From Syntrophomonadaceae bacterium (GTDB lineage: Bacteria; Bacillota_D; Dethiobacteria; DTU022): a DNA stretch of 6,418 nt. The notes below the pieces were generated by a model. The model had not been told where the DNA came from and did no database searches. It saw only the letters and a list, made by a program, of their open reading frames with translations. Position 1 is the stretch's first letter. Each line of letters begins with the position of its first letter. Where the stretch lies: contig PUNU01000187.1 in assembly GCA_003551865.1 (NCBI GenBank), positions 1 through 6,418 of the forward strand, given 5' to 3'. The position numbers were made by a program, and so were the translations under genes. Shown one piece after another: positions 4,238-6,418 of this stretch.

Positions 4238-6073
4238 GTGCTTAAACAATACAGAGCCGTCAGCCGGCTGGTTTTGCTGACCGCAGTAATCATAGTTTTA
4301 TTGAGTTTGCCGGCTGAAGCGGCCGTTACCGGTTTTGTAGTTGAAGATCAAGAAGGCGGCTATTTCAAATATCATTACCAGGAGCTGCTCGATTCTTATG
4401 CACTAAAAGTCCTCGGGCAGTCCAACGGGTTGTATGAAGATTTTGCCGCTAAAAAGCCGTTTGCGCTCTTTGACAACAAAAAAGGTTACCTTGACTACCA
4501 AGCGGTTATGGATCAATATGCCCGGGCCATGATCGAAGGCAAAAGCTTCGATCTTCACGGTTATACCGAAAGCGGCGAGGCTAAAGAAGCTGATATGCCG
4601 GGCAGTGTCGAACTGGTCGAGCTGAACGAAGGCAAGCTGCTTCGCATCAGTCAAACCCTCGACTCGGGAAGCGGCTCCAACAATCCTGATTTTAAACCGC
4701 CCGGCAGCAAAACAGAGATCCTTGGGTTGCCCCGGGCTTCGGTGCAGCAGGCCCAAGAATGGGCTGAAGGCAGGGAAGCCCACGAAAGATTAATTGACAT
4801 TGCCCCGCTCTACTGGGAATACGGGGAAAAAACGGGCATACGCCCGGAAGTGCTTTACGCCCAGGCCGCTGTTGAAACCGAATTCGGTGCTTTCAGCAAT
4901 AACCTGCCGCCTGAATTTAACAACTGGGCCGGCATCAGGACTGCCGAAGCCTCGGGCAGTGAAGCATCCGATTACGAAAAGTTCGGCAGCCCTGAAGACG
5001 GGGTCCGGGCCCACTTTAACCATATATCCGCCTATGTGGGCCTTGATCCGATCGGCGAGCCGCACCAACGCTTCCATCTAGTACTCGAAGAGCCCTGGGC
5101 CGGTTCGGTGTTCTTTGTCGACGACCTGCCGGGCAAATGGTCGTCCTCATCCGATTACCACATAAAGATTTTAATGATCCTCGAACAGATTGCCCAAACC
5201 GAAAATCCGGCCGAACCGGAGGAGCCTGAAGAAGAAACAACTGATGAAGAGCCAAAGGAGAGGGACAGCGAGGCGGAGCCGGGAGACGATGAAAAGGTAA
5301 AATATCATGTAACAGTGGATGTTCCCTCCGATTCGGCCTTGCGGCTTAGGAGCGGGCCGAGCACCGACCATGATATTCTTACCCGGCTTACCCGCGGTAC
5401 CGTCCTTGAGGTAACCGGGAACCAGGATGAATGGCTGGCAGTCATTACACCAGAGGATAAAAACGGCTGGGTGCACGGAGACTATGTTAAAGAAGTAAAT
5501 CTTACCGAGAACCCTTTTAAGGGCAAAACCGTGGCCGTCGACCCCGGGCACGGCGGTTCCGACCCCGGTGCAATCGGGGCTTCAGGCTTAAGAGAAAAGG
5601 AAGTAAACCTGGCCGTGGCTTTAGAGCTGGCCGCCCTGCTGGAGGAAGCGGGAGCGGAGGTGGTCATGACCCGCAGCGGCGACCATTCGGTCAGAAATGC
5701 GCGCCGGGTTGAAGTGGCCAACGAAGCCGAAGCGGATGTTTTTGTCAGCATTCATGCCAACGCTTATTCAGATCCTGAATCCAACGGTACCGAAACATAC
5801 TACTGCTCTGAAAATGATCACAGCAGTGCTTCCAGGTACCTGGCCGAGCAGGTTCAGCGGGAAATGGTCTCAGCCCTGGGCCTGCGCGACCGGGGGGTCA
5901 AACAAAGAAGCTTTTATGTGTTGAAAAACACAGAGATGCCGGCGGTGCTGGTCGAGCTGGGTTTCCTGACCAATGCCACCGAGGAAAAACTGCTTGAGAA
6001 AAATGAAACCCATGTCAAGGCCGCCCGGGCCCTGTTCGAAGGTCTGGAAGCTTACCTGCAGCGCTACCGGTAA
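4238..6073 (+). CDS. Secreted bifunctional hydrolase: glucosaminidase, SH3b, N-acetylmuramoyl-L-alanine amidase
   Basis: The 611-residue product starts at GTG 4238. A signal peptide spans about 1-28 (basic start, hydrophobic core, SLPAEA cleavage site). Residues about 35-125 are the unnamed domain shared with the gene at 393 (core DSYALKVLGQSNGLYEDFAA). The glucosaminidase domain (about 172-317) has VLYAQAAVETEFG with E213 as likely catalytic acid, then FNNWAGIR and EDGVRAHFNH. An acidic Glu/Pro/Asp linker (about 322-352) leads to an SH3b wall-binding domain (about 355-421: LRLRSGPS to GWVHGDYV). The Amidase_3 domain (about 430-610) has predicted zinc ligands H438 (DPGHGG), E453 (LREKEVNL) and H506 (SIHAN), and catalytic E573 (VELGFLTN). 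All key residues are present. The enzyme should cut both the glycan strand and the lactyl-L-Ala bond of peptidoglycan. It is second in the riboswitch operon, so its level should follow c-di-GMP. Likely roles are wall remodelling, cell separation or fitting a surface structure. This domain order differs from Atl-type autolysins, which put the amidase (Amidase_2) first. Confidence 0.93.
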   Translation: MLKQYRAVSRLVLLTAVIIVLLSLPAEAAVTGFVVEDQEGGYFKYHYQELLDSYALKVLGQSNGLYEDFAAKKPFALFDNKKGYLDYQAVMDQYARAMIEGKSFDLHGYTESGEAKEADMPGSVELVELNEGKLLRISQTLDSGSGSNNPDFKPPGSKTEILGLPRASVQQAQEWAEGREAHERLIDIAPLYWEYGEKTGIRPEVLYAQAAVETEFGAFSNNLPPEFNNWAGIRTAEASGSEASDYEKFGSPEDGVRAHFNHISAYVGLDPIGEPHQRFHLVLEEPWAGSVFFVDDLPGKWSSSSDYHIKILMILEQIAQTENPAEPEEPEEETTDEEPKERDSEAEPGDDEKVKYHVTVDVPSDSALRLRSGPSTDHDILTRLTRGTVLEVTGNQDEWLAVITPEDKNGWVHGDYVKEVNLTENPFKGKTVAVDPGHGGSDPGAIGASGLREKEVNLAVALELAALLEEAGAEVVMTRSGDHSVRNARRVEVANEAEADVFVSIHANAYSDPESNGTETYYCSENDHSSASRYLAEQVQREMVSALGLRDRGVKQRSFYVLKNTEMPAVLVELGFLTNATEEKLLEKNETHVKAARALFEGLEAYLQRYR

Positions 6074-6333
6074 AACGGAAAGTAATACCAATTATAGAAA
6101 AAGGTCCGCCAAAAAAAACGGTACTATTTTTTAAAAAAAGCTTGAAATATTAACGTTTTAGGTATAAACTAAGTTAATAGAAAAACCAGATCAGAAAAAA
6201 TTTTACACAAAAAGCAGGAAATTTTAAATTTAGTATGGAACTAATAGTGCCTGGTGTGTTAAAATAATGAAAAGTATGTTTATTTTGACCACGATGTAGT
6301 TTATAATTGAGCTGTTGCCAGAAAATATTACTG
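6074..6333 (+). other. AT-rich intergenic region, no confident gene
   Basis: After the hydrolase stop the composition turns markedly AT-rich and every frame is broken into short, non-coding-looking pieces. No convincing terminator follows the operon: T6-A7 at 6128-6140 lacks a GC stem. Two weak promoter-like signals are visible. TTGAAA (6142-6147) with TATAAA (6163-6168) has a short 15-base spacer. A perfect TATAAT (6302-6307) has only a poor -35 at normal spacing, because TTGACC (6285-6290) is just 11 bases upstream. These may serve a gene starting at the right edge. Confidence 0.5.
6302..6307 (+). promoter_or_regulatory. Possible -10 box for the right-edge gene
   Basis: TATAAT matches the -10 consensus exactly and lies 27 bases before the candidate start at 6334. 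The only good -35-like hexamer (TTGACC, 6285-6290) is 11 bases away, too close for sigma-A. The hexamer at the right distance is TTTATT (3 of 6). An activator-dependent promoter is possible. Confidence 0.3.
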
Positions 6334-6418
6334 ATGGAGGTGAAGCCGGCAGTTTTAGCGGTTGTATGCAGTGCATGTGCCTTCACTGACGTAATAAAAA
6401 GTGACAAAAGAGATAAAA
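6334..6418 (+). CDS. Possible start of an unidentified gene, cut by the window edge
   Basis: An open frame runs from ATG 6334 (or GTG 6340) to the edge and gives MEVKPAVLAVVCSACAFT followed by a charged stretch (DVIKSDKRDK). A GGAGGTG string at 6336-6342 looks like a ribosome site but overlaps both candidate starts. Either it is part of the coding sequence or the real start is later in a frame that soon stops. The hydrophobic N-terminus with a C-S-A-C motif could be a short signal peptide or part of a cytoplasmic beta-strand. I do not recognise a family, and the 28 visible codons cannot decide it. Confidence 0.3.
   Translation, partial: MEVKPAVLAVVCSACAFTDVIKSDKRDK

Noticed and set aside
3779..4249. 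Long minus-strand open frames opposite the Glu-Pro tract
   Set aside because: They are shadow frames of the repetitive Glu-Pro codons, giving low-complexity Arg/Phe or Gly/Ser strings, with no ribosome site.
6174..6407. Minus-strand 77-codon open frame in the AT-rich tail
   Set aside because: The composition is that of random AT-rich DNA, no ribosome site is seen, and the peptide shows no domain.

Overview
The window looks like chromosomal DNA from a Gram-positive anaerobe of the Firmicutes, most likely the Peptococcaceae/Desulfotomaculum-Pelotomaculum type. The reasons are: sigma-A-type promoters with strong GGAGG ribosome sites; moderately GC-rich genes with AT-rich spacers; a sortase (LPXTG) sorting-signal remnant; secreted peptidoglycan hydrolases; a GEMM/cyclic-di-GMP-I riboswitch; and a stand-alone pyruvate-kinase-C-terminal-like protein. 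The taxon is an inference from gene content, not a match to a genome.

Layout. Bases 1-253 are the 3' end of a class-III (PLP) aminotransferase. After a 139-base spacer with two inverted repeats and a good sigma-A promoter comes a secreted glucosaminidase (393-1484). Directly behind it, 1510-1744 holds a broken LPXTG cell-wall-anchor tail spread over three reading frames, then a rho-independent terminator (1782-1817). On the minus strand, 1810-2358 encodes a small pyruvate-kinase-C-terminal-like protein. Its promoter sits back to back with a plus-strand promoter near 2441-2469.

The plus-strand promoter drives a long leader holding a GEMM-I riboswitch (2531-2631). The riboswitch precedes a two-gene unit: a membrane-anchored extracellular protein with a beta-helix-like repeat body and a Glu-Pro tract (2684-4204), then a secreted bifunctional cell-wall hydrolase (4238-6073: unknown N-terminal domain, glucosaminidase, SH3b, Amidase_3). 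The last 345 bases are AT-rich and mostly empty, with a possible gene start at the right edge.

How it fits together. The two hydrolases (393-1484 and 4238-6073) are paralogues sharing an unrecognised ~90-residue N-terminal domain plus a glucosaminidase domain. One copy has its own constitutive-looking promoter and may once have been sortase-anchored. The other sits behind a predicted second-messenger sensor and has gained SH3b and amidase domains. The most interesting reading is a c-di-GMP-controlled cell-envelope module: a surface-projecting anchored protein co-expressed with a dual-specificity peptidoglycan hydrolase, beside an unlinked paralogue that has acquired two CX3C motifs.
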